DNA from: Vibrio sp. HDW18
Lineage (GTDB): Bacteria > Pseudomonadota > Gammaproteobacteria > Enterobacterales > Vibrionaceae
Direction of reading: 5' to 3'
Length of the DNA: 64,000 nucleotides
Assembly (NCBI RefSeq): GCF_011306175.1
Contig: NZ_CP049913.1
Location: 1,488,001 to 1,552,000 of the forward strand
Under the pieces are notes generated by a model. It had not been told where the DNA came from. It worked only from the letters and a program-made list of their open reading frames with translations, and ran no database searches. The position numbers and the translations under genes were made by a program. Below are positions 43,592 through 54,295 of this stretch, piece after piece (position 1 is the first letter of the stretch; the number at the start of each line of letters is the position of its first letter).

Positions 43592-44614
43592 TCATTCAAG
43601 CTGCAAATCGAGTGGGGTTTTGCTTGGCCTGCCACCGACTTCTCGGGTGAGTTTGGGCACTAGATATCCAGAAACCTGTTCGATCAAACCGGCCATAATC
43701 TTGCGCGCGTCATCATCACTGACGTAAAAGTGTGCCGCTCCTTGTACTTTATCCAGTACATGCAAGTAATACGGCAAAATACCCGTATCGAACAAGGCTT
43801 CACTGAGCGCGACTTGCGCCTCAACCGTGTCATTCACCGCTTTAAGTAGCACACTTTGGTTCAGTAACGTCACATTCACCGCACGTAAGCGAGCCAGTTG
43901 CTGTCTGAGCTCGAGATTGATTTCATTGGCGTGGTTGATGTGAGTCACCAACAGTACTTGCAAGCGAGTGTGCGCCAATAACGCCACCAACTCATCCGTG
44001 ATGCGGGCTGGGATCACCACTGGTAAGCGCGAGTGAATACGCAGCCGTTTGATATGCGGAATAGCCGCAATGCGTTCGATCAGCCAAGCCAGTTCTTGAT
44101 CTTTGGCCATCAAAGGATCGCCACCAGACAAAATCACTTCATTGAGCTCACCATGCTCGGCAATGTAGTCAAGGCTGCGCTGCCAAATTTTCTTATTACC
44201 TTGGTGATCTTGATATGGAAAATGGCGACGGAAGCAGTAGCGACAGTTGATGGCACAGCCACCTTTGACAATCAACAAGCAGCGATTTTGGTACTTGTGC
44301 AGCAAACCGGGAAGCGTGTTATTTTGTTCATCCAGTGGATCATGGGAGTAGCCGGGATGGGTCTCAAACTCTGCACTCAGCGGTAAAACTTGCCGTAACA
44401 GAGGATCGGCCGGATTGCCTTTTTGCATACGTGCGACAAAACTTTGTGGTACGCGCTGCGCAAACAGTTGGCGTGCCGCCAATCCGGCTTGCCATGGTGT
44501 TGGATCTATCTCCAGTTGCTGCAGTAGTTGCAGCGGATCGGAGATCGCGTTTGCCAATTGTTGCAGCCAGTTTTGCTCAACAGAAACGACTTTTCGGGTT
44601 ATGATGTGCGGCAT
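43592..44614 (-). CDS. epmB: EF-P beta-lysylation protein EpmB (lysine 2,3-aminomutase)
   Basis: Encodes 340 residues. Radical SAM motif with Cys120, Cys124 and Cys127 in CAINCRYCFRRHFPY, the substrate-binding VILSGGDPLMAKD, and PLP-binding lysine in the C-terminal part. Converts (S)-alpha-lysine to (R)-beta-lysine, which EpmA attaches to elongation factor P. Divergent from efp with only 32 bases between the starts. Confidence 0.96.
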   Translation of the reverse strand: MPHIITRKVVSVEQNWLQQLANAISDPLQLLQQLEIDPTPWQAGLAARQLFAQRVPQSFVARMQKGNPADPLLRQVLPLSAEFETHPGYSHDPLDEQNNTLPGLLHKYQNRCLLIVKGGCAINCRYCFRRHFPYQDHQGNKKIWQRSLDYIAEHGELNEVILSGGDPLMAKDQELAWLIERIAAIPHIKRLRIHSRLPVVIPARITDELVALLAHTRLQVLLVTHINHANEINLELRQQLARLRAVNVTLLNQSVLLKAVNDTVEAQVALSEALFDTGILPYYLHVLDKVQGAAHFYVSDDDARKIMAGLIEQVSGYLVPKLTREVGGRPSKTPLDLQLE

Positions 44615-44646
44615 TGATTTTAACTCGAAGATAGTAAGAGGAAAAA

Positions 44647-45213
44647 ATGGCTACTGTTAGCACGAATGAGTTTAAAGGCGGTCTCAAAATTATGCTTGAT
44701 AACGAGCCTTGTGTCATTCTCGAAAACGAGTATGTAAAACCAGGTAAAGGTCAAGCATTCAACCGCGTGAGAATCCGTAAGCTGCTTACTGGTAAAGTTT
44801 TGGAAAAAACATTCAAATCGGGTGATACCGCTGAAGTGGCTGATGTTATCGATATCGATCTGGATTACCTGTACAACGATGGCGAATTCTACCACTTTAT
44901 GAATAACACCACCTTCGAACAGTTGGCTGCGGATGTTAAAGCCGTGGGCGATAATGCGAAATGGTTGGTAGAAAACAATACCTGTATGTTGACGCTGTGG
45001 AATGGTAACCCAATCGCAGTGACGCCACCGAACTTCGTTGAGTTAGAAGTGACCGAAACCGATCCTGGTGTGAAAGGTGATACGCAAGGTACAGGTGGTA
45101 AACCAGCGACGCTCTCTACTGGTGCGGTAGTTCGTGTACCTCTCTTCGTACAGATTGGCGAAGTGATCAAAGTTGACACGCGTTCAGCAGAATACGTTGG
45201 CCGTGTGAAGTAA
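44647..45213 (+). CDS. efp: Elongation factor P
   Basis: Encodes 188 residues. KOW-like N-domain, with the modified lysine at residue 34 in [10 protein letters not shown], followed by two OB domains; [19 protein letters not shown] and [18 protein letters not shown] are typical. Relieves ribosome stalling at polyproline stretches after beta-lysylation of Lys34. Both modification genes, epmB next door and epmA at 49 kb, are in the window. Ribosome site AAGAGGAAAAA. Confidence 0.99.
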   Translation: MATVSTNEFKGGLKIMLDNEPCVILENEYVKPGKGQAFNRVRIRKLLTGKVLEKTFKSGDTAEVADVIDIDLDYLYNDGEFYHFMNNTTFEQLAADVKAVGDNAKWLVENNTCMLTLWNGNPIAVTPPNFVELEVTETDPGVKGDTQGTGGKPATLSTGAVVRVPLFVQIGEVIKVDTRSAEYVGRVK

Positions 45214-45234
45214 TAGATTTCGCCCCAACTATTA

Positions 45235-45260
45235 AGCCAACCGTAAGGTTGGTTTTTTTA
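45235..45260 (+). terminator. Terminator after efp
   Basis: GCCAACC, GTAA, GGTTGG then TTTTTTTA, 21 bases after the efp stop. Confidence 0.88.
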
Positions 45261-45336
45261 TGGGCTGTGTTTGCTGCGTTTTGTTGGCTGCACGTGGTGG
45301 ATCATCGGACTGGTGGCGCTTCATGCTGCTGTCGAT

Positions 45337-45366
45337 AAAAAAGCGGACCTCAATTGAGGCCCGCTA
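45337..45366 (-). terminator. Terminator after frdD
   Basis: On the minus strand AGCGGGCCTCAATTGAGGTC-type stem followed by TTTTTT, about 22 bases after the frdD stop. Confidence 0.88.
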
Positions 45367-45388
45367 ATCGATTGTTGATCACCGAGGG

Positions 45389-45772
45389 TTAGATCATAAA
45401 GATAAACACAACCGCCAAGATACTGATAAGGCTGGCAAAGCCGTAGCAAGCGATTTTACCCGCCACACCAGTGTGAAATTTCAGGTCATGCATGCCGTGA
45501 TGAACACGGTGCATAGCATGCCACATTGGCAGCGCTAAGGTACCGATAATGAATAGTGCACCAATAATGCTAGTGGCAAAACTAGTGACACGCTCATAGC
45601 TCAGCGCTTCTGCATCCAACACACCGAGTGGTGCTAGGATTGCTAGTACCAGAATCGTGATTGGGGTGATCATGGCAAACCAAGTGCCACCTGCACCAAA
45701 CAGGCCCCACCATACTGGTTCGTCTGAACGTTTTGGGTTGGTATTAATCACAATAAGCTCCTTACACCACAA
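45389..45772 (-). CDS. frdD: Fumarate reductase membrane anchor FrdD
   Basis: Encodes 127 residues with three membrane helices. Recognisable FrdD text: [20 protein letters not shown] and [20 protein letters not shown]. Together with FrdC it binds menaquinol and anchors FrdAB to the inner membrane. Last gene of frdABCD; overlaps frdC by 11 bases. The start may be a few codons downstream of the first Met (the next candidate is Val/Ile codons before NTNP). Confidence 0.94.
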   Translation of the reverse strand: MWCKELIVINTNPKRSDEPVWWGLFGAGGTWFAMITPITILVLAILAPLGVLDAEALSYERVTSFATSIIGALFIIGTLALPMWHAMHRVHHGMHDLKFHTGVAGKIACYGFASLISILAVVFIFMI

Positions 45773-46145
45773 TAAGCACGATCAATGAGATAAACGCCAC
45801 AGCGGCCCACTGTGCTAGCACAATGATTTTTTTATCGACCAGTTTGCCACCTAAGCGAATAGGTACCACTTGTGGCATCATGCTAAAGAAGGTTTGCGCA
45901 TGAAATAAGCTGGCGACTAATGCTAAGATGTTGATCGCAATGACAATTGGATTGGCCATGAAATCTAACCATGCTTGCCAAGCTTCTGGGCCTTTAACCA
46001 GCGATCCTAAACCAAAGGTTAGGAACAAGGTAAATAGGATCAGTGGTAGGATGGTCGCTTCACGTACCATATAGAAGCGGTAGAAAGGATGATCTTTCCA
46101 CCAAGTCCGCTTCATCTCACGCACATAAGGTTTACGGTTACTCAT
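45762..46145 (-). CDS. frdC: Fumarate reductase membrane anchor FrdC
   Basis: Encodes 127 residues with three membrane helices. Typical text: [36 protein letters not shown] and [20 protein letters not shown]. Quinol-binding anchor subunit. Three bases separate it from frdB. Confidence 0.95.
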   Translation of the reverse strand: MSNRKPYVREMKRTWWKDHPFYRFYMVREATILPLILFTLFLTFGLGSLVKGPEAWQAWLDFMANPIVIAINILALVASLFHAQTFFSMMPQVVPIRLGGKLVDKKIIVLAQWAAVAFISLIVLIVV

Positions 46146-46147
46146 CC

Positions 46148-46906
46148 TTAAGCCTCCACTTTCTTCGGTGAACCGTCTGGGTTCAACATTGCAATCACGA
46201 AGTCTAATGATGACTCCACTTTACCTTGGTTAACCGCAGATGCTGGATCAACGTGTTTTGGACACACTTCTGAGCAGTAACCGACGAAGGTACAGCCCCA
46301 AGCGCCATTATCACCGTTGATAAGCTTCATACGCTCAGCTTTACCGTTGTCACGGCTATCGAGGTTGTAGCGATGGGCTAAGGTAAGTGCCGCTGGGCCT
46401 AAAAACTCAGGATTGAGACCGAATTGCGGACAAGCTGCGTAACACAAACCACAGTTGATACAACCAGCGAACTGTTTGTACTTCGCCATTTGCTCTGGTG
46501 TTTGCAGGTTGGTACCATCTTCTGGCTTACGGTCATTGCCGATGATGTAAGGTTTGATCGCTTCAAGACGCTCGATAAACGGCGTCATATCGACGATCAG
46601 ATCTTTTTCAATCGGGAAGTTGGCCAGAGGCTCAATTTTCACACCTTCTGGATAGTCGCGTAAGAAGCTCTTACACGCCAGTTTTGGCACGCCGTTGACC
46701 ATGATGCCACACGATCCACAGATCGCCATGCGGCATGACCAGCGGTAAGAAAGATCTTTATCGAGATGATCTTTCACATAGCCAATCGCATCGAGTACTG
46801 ACATAGTTTCATCAAACGGTACTTCGAAACGTTGCATCTTGGGTTCTGCGTCTGTTGCTGGGTCGTAGCGCAGAATGTCCACTTTTTGAATTCGTTGTGC
46901 TGACAT
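46148..46906 (-). CDS. frdB: Fumarate reductase iron-sulfur subunit FrdB
   Basis: Encodes 252 residues from ATG 46906 ([16 protein letters not shown]), with GAGGAGC-type site upstream; the longer frame lies inside frdA. Cysteine groups for three clusters: [15 protein letters not shown] with a later Cys for 2Fe-2S, and [12 protein letters not shown] plus [17 protein letters not shown] for the 4Fe-4S and 3Fe-4S clusters. Carries electrons from the menaquinol site to FrdA. Confidence 0.97.
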   Translation of the reverse strand: MSAQRIQKVDILRYDPATDAEPKMQRFEVPFDETMSVLDAIGYVKDHLDKDLSYRWSCRMAICGSCGIMVNGVPKLACKSFLRDYPEGVKIEPLANFPIEKDLIVDMTPFIERLEAIKPYIIGNDRKPEDGTNLQTPEQMAKYKQFAGCINCGLCYAACPQFGLNPEFLGPAALTLAHRYNLDSRDNGKAERMKLINGDNGAWGCTFVGYCSEVCPKHVDPASAVNQGKVESSLDFVIAMLNPDGSPKKVEA

Positions 46907-46919
46907 TATTTTTGCTCCT

Positions 46920-48719
46920 CTACGCTTTTTCAGCTGCTGCCGCTTCTGCTGCCGCTGCTTTCTCTGCCGCTTCACCATATAGACGCGCTTTTGGCTGCGA
47001 TTTGGTGATTTTCACTGGACTGTAATCAATTTTCGGTGTTTGACCGGCTTGATAGAATGCCAGTGAATGCTTGAGGAATTGCACGTCATCACGCTCAGTA
47101 CAATTTTCGTCAAGACGTTGATGCGCACCACGCGACTCTTTACGCAGGATCGCTGAGTGAGCCATCGCCTGTGCCACATCCAGACCATAACCGACTTCAA
47201 TCGCGTACAGCAGGTCAGTGTTGAACACTTTGCCTTTGTCTTTGATGCTGATGCGCTTATAACGCTCTTGCAGCTCAGCCAGTTTGTCGATGGTTTGTTG
47301 CATCAGATCTTCTTGGCGATAGATACCACAACCGGCTTCCATGGTGTGACCCATTTCGGTACGGATGGTCGCCCAGTTTTCATCGCCTTCTTGTTGCATC
47401 AGCGCAGCGATACGATCTTCCACCGCTTTAACTTGAGTCGCGATTGCAGCTTCGTTCCAGCCTTTAAACTCAGCGGCACGCTCGACTGCTTTTTCACCGG
47501 CAACGCGGCCAAAGACCACGAATTCGGCTAGCGAGTTAGAACCTAAGCGGTTGGCACCGTGTAGACCCACTGAAGCACATTCACCGACGGCAAACAGGCC
47601 TTTAATACGCGTTTCACATTCACCATTGGTTTCAATACCACCCATGGTGTAGTGCACGGTTGGGCGAATTGGAATAGGCTCTTTGGCTGGGTCAACGTTA
47701 ACGTACGCTTTTGCCAGTTCACAGATAAATGGCAGACGCTCTTGCAGATATTCTTCGCCTAAGTGGCGTAGATCAAGCATCACCACATCACCAAGCGGGT
47801 GTTTGATGGTGTTGCCTTTTTGCTGCTCATGCCAGAAAGCTTGGGAAACTTTGTCACGCGGACCCAGTTCCATGTATTTATTCTTTGGCTGACCCACTGG
47901 GGTTTCTGGTCCCATACCGTAGTCTTGCAGGTAGCGGTAGCCATTTTTGTTAACAATGATACCACCTTCACCACGACAACCTTCGGTCATCAGGATGCCG
48001 GTACCTGGCAGACCGGTTGGGTGATACTGGACAAATTCCATATCACGTAGTGGGATACCATGGCGATACGCCATTGCCATGCCGTCACCTGTTACGATGC
48101 CGCCATTGGTATTGCAGTGGTAAACACGTCCTGCGCCGCCGGTGGCTAATACCACCGATTTAGCTTTGATCAGAACCAGTTCGCCTTCCGACATATGAAT
48201 CGCGATCAAACCTTGGACTTGACCTTCATCCACCAATAAATCCACGACAAAGTACTCATCGAATCGTTTGATTTGTGGGTACTTCATTGAAGTTTGGAAT
48301 AGGGTGTGTAGCATGTGGAAGCCGGTTTTATCGGCCGCAAACCAAGTGCGCTCAACTTTCATACCGCCAAAACGACGGACGTTGACTTCACCATTGTCTT
48401 TACGGCTCCAAGGACAACCCCATTGTTCCATTTGCACCATTTCGCGGGTTGCATTGGCAACAAAGTATTCAACAACATCCTGTTCACATAGCCAGTCACC
48501 ACCGCCAACGGTATCGTTGAAGTGATTATCTAAACTATCTTCATCCTTGATAACTGCTGCGGAGCCCCCTTCGGCCGCGACGGTGTGAGAACGCATCGGG
48601 TAAACTTTAGAAATCAGTGCGACTTCTAAGTTAGGGTTTGCTTCAGCCGCTGCAATAGCAGTACGAAGACCAGCGCCGCCAGCGCCGATGACCGCGATAT
48701 CTGTGGTGATAATTTGCAC
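46920..48719 (-). CDS. frdA: Fumarate reductase flavoprotein subunit FrdA
   Basis: Encodes 599 residues. FAD-binding motif [20 protein letters not shown], the flavin-linking His region [14 protein letters not shown], and the active-site segment [19 protein letters not shown]. Reduces fumarate to succinate in anaerobic respiration. First gene of frdABCD. The Ala/Glu-rich tail ([16 protein letters not shown]) is specific to vibrio-type FrdA. Confidence 0.98.
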   Translation of the reverse strand: MQIITTDIAVIGAGGAGLRTAIAAAEANPNLEVALISKVYPMRSHTVAAEGGSAAVIKDEDSLDNHFNDTVGGGDWLCEQDVVEYFVANATREMVQMEQWGCPWSRKDNGEVNVRRFGGMKVERTWFAADKTGFHMLHTLFQTSMKYPQIKRFDEYFVVDLLVDEGQVQGLIAIHMSEGELVLIKAKSVVLATGGAGRVYHCNTNGGIVTGDGMAMAYRHGIPLRDMEFVQYHPTGLPGTGILMTEGCRGEGGIIVNKNGYRYLQDYGMGPETPVGQPKNKYMELGPRDKVSQAFWHEQQKGNTIKHPLGDVVMLDLRHLGEEYLQERLPFICELAKAYVNVDPAKEPIPIRPTVHYTMGGIETNGECETRIKGLFAVGECASVGLHGANRLGSNSLAEFVVFGRVAGEKAVERAAEFKGWNEAAIATQVKAVEDRIAALMQQEGDENWATIRTEMGHTMEAGCGIYRQEDLMQQTIDKLAELQERYKRISIKDKGKVFNTDLLYAIEVGYGLDVAQAMAHSAILRKESRGAHQRLDENCTERDDVQFLKHSLAFYQAGQTPKIDYSPVKITKSQPKARLYGEAAEKAAAAEAAAAEKA

Positions 48720-49021
48720 AGTTATCCTCCAGTGTGATTATTTTATTTATGGACTAAGTTAGGCCCAGTGCCTGGAATAGTGAGAGAGGATGCAAATGCG
48801 ATTTCTTATCGTTTCCATCACGCTCTACCCCACCTATTAAGTGGTAGTGATAGTGTAAAATAGCTTGGCAATTTAAAAATTGATTCCGCTAGGTTTTTGC
48901 TGCGGAATTACCAACTTAAGTCTATTAATTGCATTGTATGTGACTGGCGTCACAATTGGGTTTGGATTTTGATTCTGAGCAAGTACAATTCCTGCTCTGT
49001 GTTGACTTACTAAGTGATGTT
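48720..49021. promoter_or_regulatory. Divergent regulatory region between frdA and epmA
   Basis: 302 bp, partly AT-rich, holding the promoters of frdABCD and epmA. The only strong motif I see is the CRP site listed separately. I find no good FNR (TTGATxxxxATCAA) match. Confidence 0.6.
48939..48954. promoter_or_regulatory. Perfect-consensus CRP binding site
   Basis: TGTGACTGGCGTCACA has both half-sites TGTGA and TCACA with the six-base spacer. It lies 67 bases before the epmA start and about 220 bases upstream of frdA. Confidence 0.8.
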
Positions 49022-49996
49022 ATGACCACTGCTGACTGGATGCCGAGTGCCTCGATCCGCCAATTAAAACAGCGTGCGGCTTTGCTGCGCCAGATCCGTA
49101 AATTTTTTGCCGAGCGTGACGTATTGGAAGTGGAAACGCCTGCCATGAGTCATGCGACGGTGACCGATGTTCACCTCCAGACGTTTCAAACCGAGTTTGT
49201 TGGGCCTGGTTATGCACAGGGAGGTCGGCTGCACTTGATGACCAGTCCTGAATTTCATATGAAACGTTTGTTGGCGGCAGGCAGTGGTTGTATTTACCAG
49301 CTTGGTAAGGCGTTTCGTAATGAAGAAAATGGTCGTTACCACAACCCAGAATTTACTATGCTGGAATGGTATCGCGTCGGTTTTGATCATCATGATTTAA
49401 TGGATGAAATGGACGATTTACTGCGCTTAGTATTAGGTGGTACAAGTGCAGAGCGGATCACTTACCAACAAGCCTTTTTAACGATACTGGGCGTATGTCC
49501 ACTTGCGGCAAGCATGGCGGATTTAAAACGAGTGGCGGCAACGCTGGGTTTAAGTGATATCGCTGAGCCAGAGCAAGATCGTGACACCTTATTGCAGCTG
49601 TTGTTTAGCATCGGCATTGAGCCGAAGATTGGTCAAACCGCGTCGGTTTTTGTGTATGACTTTCCTGCCTCACAAGCGGCATTAGCTAAGATCAACCCGT
49701 TGGATGGGCGAGTGGCCGATCGCTTCGAAGTCTATTTTAAAGGCATTGAATTAGCTAATGGATTTCATGAATTGGATAATGCGGCTGAACAACTGGCTCG
49801 TTTTGAAGCGGATAATGTTAAGCGCAGTGAGATGGGCTTGCCCGCGCAGCCGATTGACTACCACTTAATTGCGGCATTAGAGGCGGGTTTGCCGGCCTGT
49901 GCTGGCGTGGCATTGGGGATTGATCGCCTGATCATGTTGGCGTTAGATGAGGATCATATCGACAACGTCACCGCCTTTCCATTTCCTCGTGCCTGA
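49022..49996 (+). CDS. epmA: EF-P lysine ligase EpmA (GenX/PoxA)
   Basis: Encodes 324 residues from ATG 49022 ([20 protein letters not shown]); an upstream frame from 48956 contains part of the CRP site. Class II aminoacyl-tRNA-synthetase core: [16 protein letters not shown] (motif 2 region), [20 protein letters not shown] and the motif 3 text [16 protein letters not shown]. It lacks the tRNA anticodon domain. Ligates beta-lysine to Lys34 of EF-P. Confidence 0.97.
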   Translation: MTTADWMPSASIRQLKQRAALLRQIRKFFAERDVLEVETPAMSHATVTDVHLQTFQTEFVGPGYAQGGRLHLMTSPEFHMKRLLAAGSGCIYQLGKAFRNEENGRYHNPEFTMLEWYRVGFDHHDLMDEMDDLLRLVLGGTSAERITYQQAFLTILGVCPLAASMADLKRVAATLGLSDIAEPEQDRDTLLQLLFSIGIEPKIGQTASVFVYDFPASQAALAKINPLDGRVADRFEVYFKGIELANGFHELDNAAEQLARFEADNVKRSEMGLPAQPIDYHLIAALEAGLPACAGVALGIDRLIMLALDEDHIDNVTAFPFPRA

Positions 49997-50124
49997 TCCG
50001 TTTCTCAGTTTGCCACATTGGTCGCTGGTTTCACCCCAGTTTTAACGAGGTAAGCGCTCGCGTCTCGCAGCCAACCTCGTTATACTCCTCATCTGATTTG
50101 AACCCCATTGCAAGAGCACAGGAT

Positions 50125-50559
50125 ATGCAAGAGTACATTGAGTTTTTTCAGCAAAATATGATCCTTTCACTGGCTTGGATTGGTATTTTGGTGGCGTTAA
50201 TCGTCAGCATTTATAAATCAGCCACCGCCGCTTACCAAGAAGTGACCGCGAGCCAAGCGACGCACTTAATTAACCGTGAAAACGGCATTGTGCTGGATAT
50301 CCGCAGTAAAGATGAGTTCAAACAAGGACACATTACCGATGCGCTGCACATTTTGCCCTCTGAGATTAAGGCTGGAAACTTGGCGGCACTTGAAAGCCAT
50401 AAATCAAGCCCCATTATCGTGGTATGCAAAACCGGTCAGACCGCGCGTGAAAGCGCTCAACTGCTGACTCAGGCTGGCTTTGAGAAGGTCAATCTTCTTA
50501 AAAATGGCTTGATTACTTGGAATGAAGCAAACCTGCCTTTAGTGCGTGGTAAACGCTAA
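50125..50559 (+). CDS. Membrane-anchored rhodanese-like protein (YibN-like)
   Basis: Encodes 144 residues from ATG 50125 (MQEYIEFFQQNMILSLAWIG) after ACAGGAT. One N-terminal membrane helix, then a rhodanese domain: LINRENGIVLDIRSKDEFKQ, ITDALHILPSEI and the active-site loop VVCKTGQTARESAQ with the catalytic Cys. Sits before secB as yibN does in E. coli; grxC is absent from between them here. Sulfur-transfer substrate unknown. Confidence 0.92.
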   Translation: MQEYIEFFQQNMILSLAWIGILVALIVSIYKSATAAYQEVTASQATHLINRENGIVLDIRSKDEFKQGHITDALHILPSEIKAGNLAALESHKSSPIIVVCKTGQTARESAQLLTQAGFEKVNLLKNGLITWNEANLPLVRGKR

Positions 50560-50724
50560 ATAGCAGGGTAAGAGGTCAGGGCTGGCGAAAATGTCAGCGC
50601 TTGATGATGAGAGTTGTGATATTGCCCACGTAATGGTTTAGTCACCTAGTGATCATTCGCACTCTCAGTTAGTCTCAGGACATCTTGACTTTTGAATCGA
50701 ATTATCTGAATTAAGGATGAAATC

Positions 50725-51189
50725 ATGGCTGAAGCAGCACAAGCCCAGCAACAACAGTTTGCTATTCAACGTATCTATCTGAAAGATGTCTCTTTTGAAG
50801 CGCCAAACTCACCAGTGATGTTCCAAAAAGAGTGGAGTCCAGATGTGAAACTGGATCTCGACACACAAAGCCGCGAACTGGGCCAAGGGGTTTATGAAGT
50901 GGTTTTGCGTTTGACCGTTACGGTGAAAAATGCCGAAGAAACCGCCTTCCTGTGTGAAGTACAACAAGCGGGTATTTTTGGTGCTGAGCAGATGGAAGCG
51001 GGCCAATTGGCACATTGTTTAGGCGCTTTCTGCCCGAACATCCTATTCCCATATGCACGTGAAACGATTTCAAGCTTAGTGGTGAAGGGGACTTTCCCAC
51101 AATTGAACTTAGCGCCAGTTAACTTTGATGCGCTGTTCATGAACTATCTGCAGCAGCAAGCTGAAGGTGCAACACCCGCTAACGCTTAA
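50725..51189 (+). CDS. secB: Protein-export chaperone SecB
   Basis: Encodes 154 residues. Family text [39 protein letters not shown] and [20 protein letters not shown]. Tetrameric chaperone that keeps presecretory proteins unfolded and delivers them to SecA. Followed by its own terminator and then gpsA. Confidence 0.98.
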   Translation: MAEAAQAQQQQFAIQRIYLKDVSFEAPNSPVMFQKEWSPDVKLDLDTQSRELGQGVYEVVLRLTVTVKNAEETAFLCEVQQAGIFGAEQMEAGQLAHCLGAFCPNILFPYARETISSLVVKGTFPQLNLAPVNFDALFMNYLQQQAEGATPANA

Positions 51190-51217
51190 GTTAGGCGGTT
51201 GTCACTTTACTTTGATG

Positions 51218-51253
51218 AAATGCACAGCGCGGTTGCGATGTGCATTTTTTTAT
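51218..51253 (+). terminator. Terminator after secB
   Basis: AAATGCACA and TGTGCATTT stem followed by TTTT, about 30 bases after the secB stop. Confidence 0.8.
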
Positions 51254-51362
51254 TCTAGCGACTGAATTGTGGCTTAATCAGTGCAGTGTTCATGCTGACT
51301 CTGCAATTTTGCCGACTTTAAGTATAGAATAGAGCCCAACTTCGTTATCGATAGGCGCAATA

Positions 51363-52397
51363 ATGAGCGAGACACATAACCATAATGGCTACGGGAAACC
51401 GATTGAAATGACGGTGATTGGTGCCGGATCTTACGGTACTTCGCTGGCGATTTCACTGGCCCGTAATGGAGCGAATATTGTCCTATGGGGACATGAAGTC
51501 GAGCATATGGCTCGTTTGGCCGCCGAGCGGGCCAATCACGAATTTTTACCCGATATTGCGTTTCCTGATTCATTGATTGTGGAAACCGATTTACAGAAAG
51601 CGGTGCAAGCGTGTCGTGATCTATTGGTGGTGGTGCCAAGCCATGTATTTGGTCTGGTGCTAAACAGCTTAAAGCCATATTTGCGTGCTGATAGCCGGAT
51701 TTGTTGGGCTACCAAAGGGTTAGAGCCAGAAACCGGACGCTTATTGCAAGAGGTTGCGCACGATGTGATTGGCGATAGCTATCCATTGGCGGTGTTGTCT
51801 GGGCCAACGTTTGCCAAAGAGTTGGCGATGGGGATGCCGACGGCCATTTCAGTTGCCTCGCCAGATCCACAATTTGTGGTTGATCTGCAAGAGAAAATCC
51901 ACTGTAGCAAAACGTGCCGTGTTTATGCCAATAGTGATTTTATCGGTATGCAACTGGGTGGTGCCGTGAAAAATGTGATTGCGATTGGGGCGGGAATGTC
52001 CGATGGAATTGGCTTTGGTGCCAATGCGCGTACTGCGCTGATCACGCGTGGTTTGGCCGAAATGACCCGTTTAGGTGTGGCACTGGGGGCCAAACCGGAA
52101 ACCTTTATGGGCATGGCGGGACTTGGCGATTTAGTGCTGACCTGTACCGACAATCAATCACGTAACCGCCGTTTTGGTTTGGCGCTAGGGCAGGGGAAAG
52201 ATGTCGATAGCGCGCAAAGCGATATCGGTCAGGTAGTCGAAGGCTATCGCAACACCAAAGAAGTGTGGATACTGGCGAAACGCATGGGCGTTGAGATGCC
52301 AATTGTTGAACAAATTTATCAAGTATTGTATCAAGGTAAAGATGCGCGACAGGCGGCTCAGGACTTGCTGGCCCGTGATAAGAAGATGGAGCGCTAA
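51363..52397 (+). CDS. gpsA: Glycerol-3-phosphate dehydrogenase GpsA
   Basis: Encodes 344 residues. NAD(P)-binding motif [19 protein letters not shown], substrate region [32 protein letters not shown], the catalytic Lys in [20 protein letters not shown], and [11 protein letters not shown]. Makes glycerol 3-phosphate for phospholipid synthesis. Part of the conserved secB-gpsA-cysE order. Confidence 0.98.
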   Translation: MSETHNHNGYGKPIEMTVIGAGSYGTSLAISLARNGANIVLWGHEVEHMARLAAERANHEFLPDIAFPDSLIVETDLQKAVQACRDLLVVVPSHVFGLVLNSLKPYLRADSRICWATKGLEPETGRLLQEVAHDVIGDSYPLAVLSGPTFAKELAMGMPTAISVASPDPQFVVDLQEKIHCSKTCRVYANSDFIGMQLGGAVKNVIAIGAGMSDGIGFGANARTALITRGLAEMTRLGVALGAKPETFMGMAGLGDLVLTCTDNQSRNRRFGLALGQGKDVDSAQSDIGQVVEGYRNTKEVWILAKRMGVEMPIVEQIYQVLYQGKDARQAAQDLLARDKKMER

Positions 52398-52498
52398 GCT
52401 CTCATTTGTTGCTAAACAGCAGGGTAAATCCAACGGACGAGATAATATCGATTAGATGGCGAGCTCGCGCCTTCTCTTGATTGGGACACAAATAAGCA

Positions 52499-53320
52499 AT
52501 GAAACAGTGTGCGTATACTAAGGTTTGGCAAACGATAGTGGTGGAAGCTCGTGAGCAGTCAGAGCAAGAGCCGATGCTGGCCAGCTTCTATCACGCGACG
52601 ATTATTAAACACGACAGTTTGAGCTCGGCGCTTAGTTATATTTTGGCCAACCGCTTAAGTACCGCCTCAATGCCCGCCATGGCAGTGCGAGAGGTGATTG
52701 AAGAGGCATTTGCCGCTGAACCGAGCATTACCCAGTCTGCCGCATGTGATATTTGTGCGACGGTGACTCGCGATCCGGCGGTGTCTATGTATTCGATGCC
52801 ACTGTTGTATCTCAAGGGTTATCACGCGCTGCAAGGCTACCGCGTCGCCAATTGGTTGTGGCGGCAAGGGCGTAAAGCGCTCGCAACTTATCTGCAAAAT
52901 CAAATTTCGGTCGCTTGTCAGGTCGATATTCATCCTGCGGCGCGCATTGGTCGTGGCATCATGCTTGATCATGCGACTGGGATTGTGATTGGTGAGACGG
53001 CGGTGGTTGAAAATGATGTGTCGATCCTCCAAGACGTTACTTTGGGCGGTACCGGTAAAGAGTGTGGTGATCGGCATCCGAAAATTCGCGAAGGAGTGAT
53101 GATTGGTGCTGGCGCGAAAATTTTAGGCAATATCGAAGTGGGTGAGGGGGCAAAAATTGGCTCTGGCTCAGTCGTCTTGCAAGCGGTGCCACCACACACC
53201 ACTGTGGCAGGGGTTCCGGCCCGAATTGTCGGCCATCCGCAATCCGATAAACCCTCACTGGATATGGATCAGCAATTTAATGGCCGTACGCAAACCTTTA
53301 TTGGTGGCGACGGGATTTAA
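52499..53320 (+). CDS. cysE: Serine O-acetyltransferase CysE
   Basis: Encodes 273 residues. Helical N-domain, then a left-handed beta helix of hexapeptide repeats (IHPAARIGRGIMLDHATGIV, IGETAVVENDVSILQDVTLG, IREGVMIGAGAKILGNIEVG). Catalytic His-Asp in LDHATG. First step of cysteine synthesis, from serine and acetyl-CoA. Same order after gpsA as in enterics. Confidence 0.98.
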   Translation: MKQCAYTKVWQTIVVEAREQSEQEPMLASFYHATIIKHDSLSSALSYILANRLSTASMPAMAVREVIEEAFAAEPSITQSAACDICATVTRDPAVSMYSMPLLYLKGYHALQGYRVANWLWRQGRKALATYLQNQISVACQVDIHPAARIGRGIMLDHATGIVIGETAVVENDVSILQDVTLGGTGKECGDRHPKIREGVMIGAGAKILGNIEVGEGAKIGSGSVVLQAVPPHTTVAGVPARIVGHPQSDKPSLDMDQQFNGRTQTFIGGDGI

Positions 53321-53339
53321 TTCGGCTGAGTTTGTCGAC

Positions 53340-53371
53340 AAAAAAGGATGATGGTGACATCATCCTTTTTT
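53340..53371. terminator. Bidirectional terminator between cysE and aphA
   Basis: AAAAAAGGATGATG, GTGA, CATCATCCTTTTTT: perfect 14-base stem with A run before and T run after. Serves the convergent cysE and aphA transcripts. Confidence 0.93.
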
Positions 53372-53399
53372 CGATTAAAACTGGCTGAAACTGCTCGGC

Positions 53400-53939
53400 T
53401 TACGCCAGCTCAGCCAATTCCGCCAACACTTCATCGGCCCATTGGATCCAAGCTTGGCGAACCAATAAATTGCGACGTAGAGTTAAGCGTTCTAAACGTT
53501 GCGGTTTGTCTAGCAGTCTCGGGGTCGCATAGTAAGCCGCTTCGATCTCTTGATAATGTGCGACCAGTCTGCGTGATTCTTCCACCAATTCAGTCAGTTG
53601 CAAACGATAAGGTTCTGCTGACTGAATCGAGCAGGCCATCAGTTTAGCGCTGAATTCGTCGCGCACGGTTGGGTGGGCGGTCGGCTGCTCAAACCACTCA
53701 CCTAAAGCGCTGCGGCCGGTTTGAGTAATGGAATAGATTTTACGGTCCGGTTTGCCTTCTTGCGGTTGTAACACACAAGTGACTAAGCCTTGCTCGGCCA
53801 TTTTATTGAGTTCGCGATAAACCTGCTGGTGGCTCGCTTTCCAAAAATAGCCAATGCTGGCGGAAAATTCTTTAGTGATATCGTAACCGGTTGCATCGCG
53901 TGTGCTAAGAACAGTAAGGATAACGTGTGGTAATGACAT
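53400..53939 (-). CDS. aphA: Virulence and quorum-sensing regulator AphA
   Basis: Encodes 179 residues, PadR family: N-terminal winged helix (MSLPHVILTVLSTRDATGYD, FWKASHQQVYRELNKMAEQG) and a C-terminal antiparallel coiled coil for dimerisation (LRRNLLVRQAWIQWADEVLA). Closely matches V. cholerae AphA as I remember it. AphA is the low-cell-density master regulator; with AphB it activates tcpPH and thus ToxT-dependent virulence in V. cholerae. Location between cysE and ppc is the V. cholerae location. Confidence 0.96.
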   Translation of the reverse strand: MSLPHVILTVLSTRDATGYDITKEFSASIGYFWKASHQQVYRELNKMAEQGLVTCVLQPQEGKPDRKIYSITQTGRSALGEWFEQPTAHPTVRDEFSAKLMACSIQSAEPYRLQLTELVEESRRLVAHYQEIEAAYYATPRLLDKPQRLERLTLRRNLLVRQAWIQWADEVLAELAELA

Positions 53940-54087
53940 GTCTTCAATCCAAAATTAAGTCCACATAAAGCTTCATTTAAACCGTGGTGTGCTTCTTGCG
54001 GCACGTATATCCATTGGTTTAAACAAACGCAGTCGAGATATCGACTGCTTATGTCACCTTATAAAACTGATTGTCACCTAGCTTGGT

Positions 54088-54103
54088 GTATGTCTTTGCA
54101 TAC
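54088..54103. promoter_or_regulatory. Candidate regulator-binding dyad upstream of aphA
   Basis: GTATGTCTTTGCATAC has GTATG and CATAC arms. It partly resembles the AphA consensus (TATGCA arms spaced by six), so it could mediate autoregulation; weak evidence. Confidence 0.3.
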
Positions 54104-54238
54104 TTTAATTAAACAATGAATTCGTATGGTTTATTGCTTTCGCCATCATTATACCAAAAACATAAGCACAAAGTGGAATAGAAAGTGGTTGGTTAAGTAA
54201 AAAACTGATAATACTCTCAATAATGTGAAATTTTAAAA

Positions 54239-54266
54239 CAAAAGACTGCGAATGTGCAGTCTTTTG
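54239..54266 (-). terminator. Terminator after ppc
   Basis: AAAAGACTGC and GCAGTCTTTT form a stem around GAATGT; on the minus strand it is followed by TTTTAAAA. About 30 bases after the ppc stop. Confidence 0.85.
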
Positions 54267-54295
54267 GGGTGTTCATATTAATGAATTGTGATTTC

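Larger units (their letters stand above)
53940..54295. promoter_or_regulatory. Intergenic region upstream of aphA
   Basis: 356 bp. Contains the aphA promoter region, with a dyad GTATGTCTTTGCATAC, and at the far end the ppc terminator. AT-rich, no ORF with a ribosome site. Confidence 0.65.

Noticed and set aside
43550..43612. Possible internally deleted ERIC repeat at the end of epmB
   Set aside because: Short matches to ERIC ends surround a palindrome, but one arm lies inside the conserved epmB coding end, so the likeness is probably chance.
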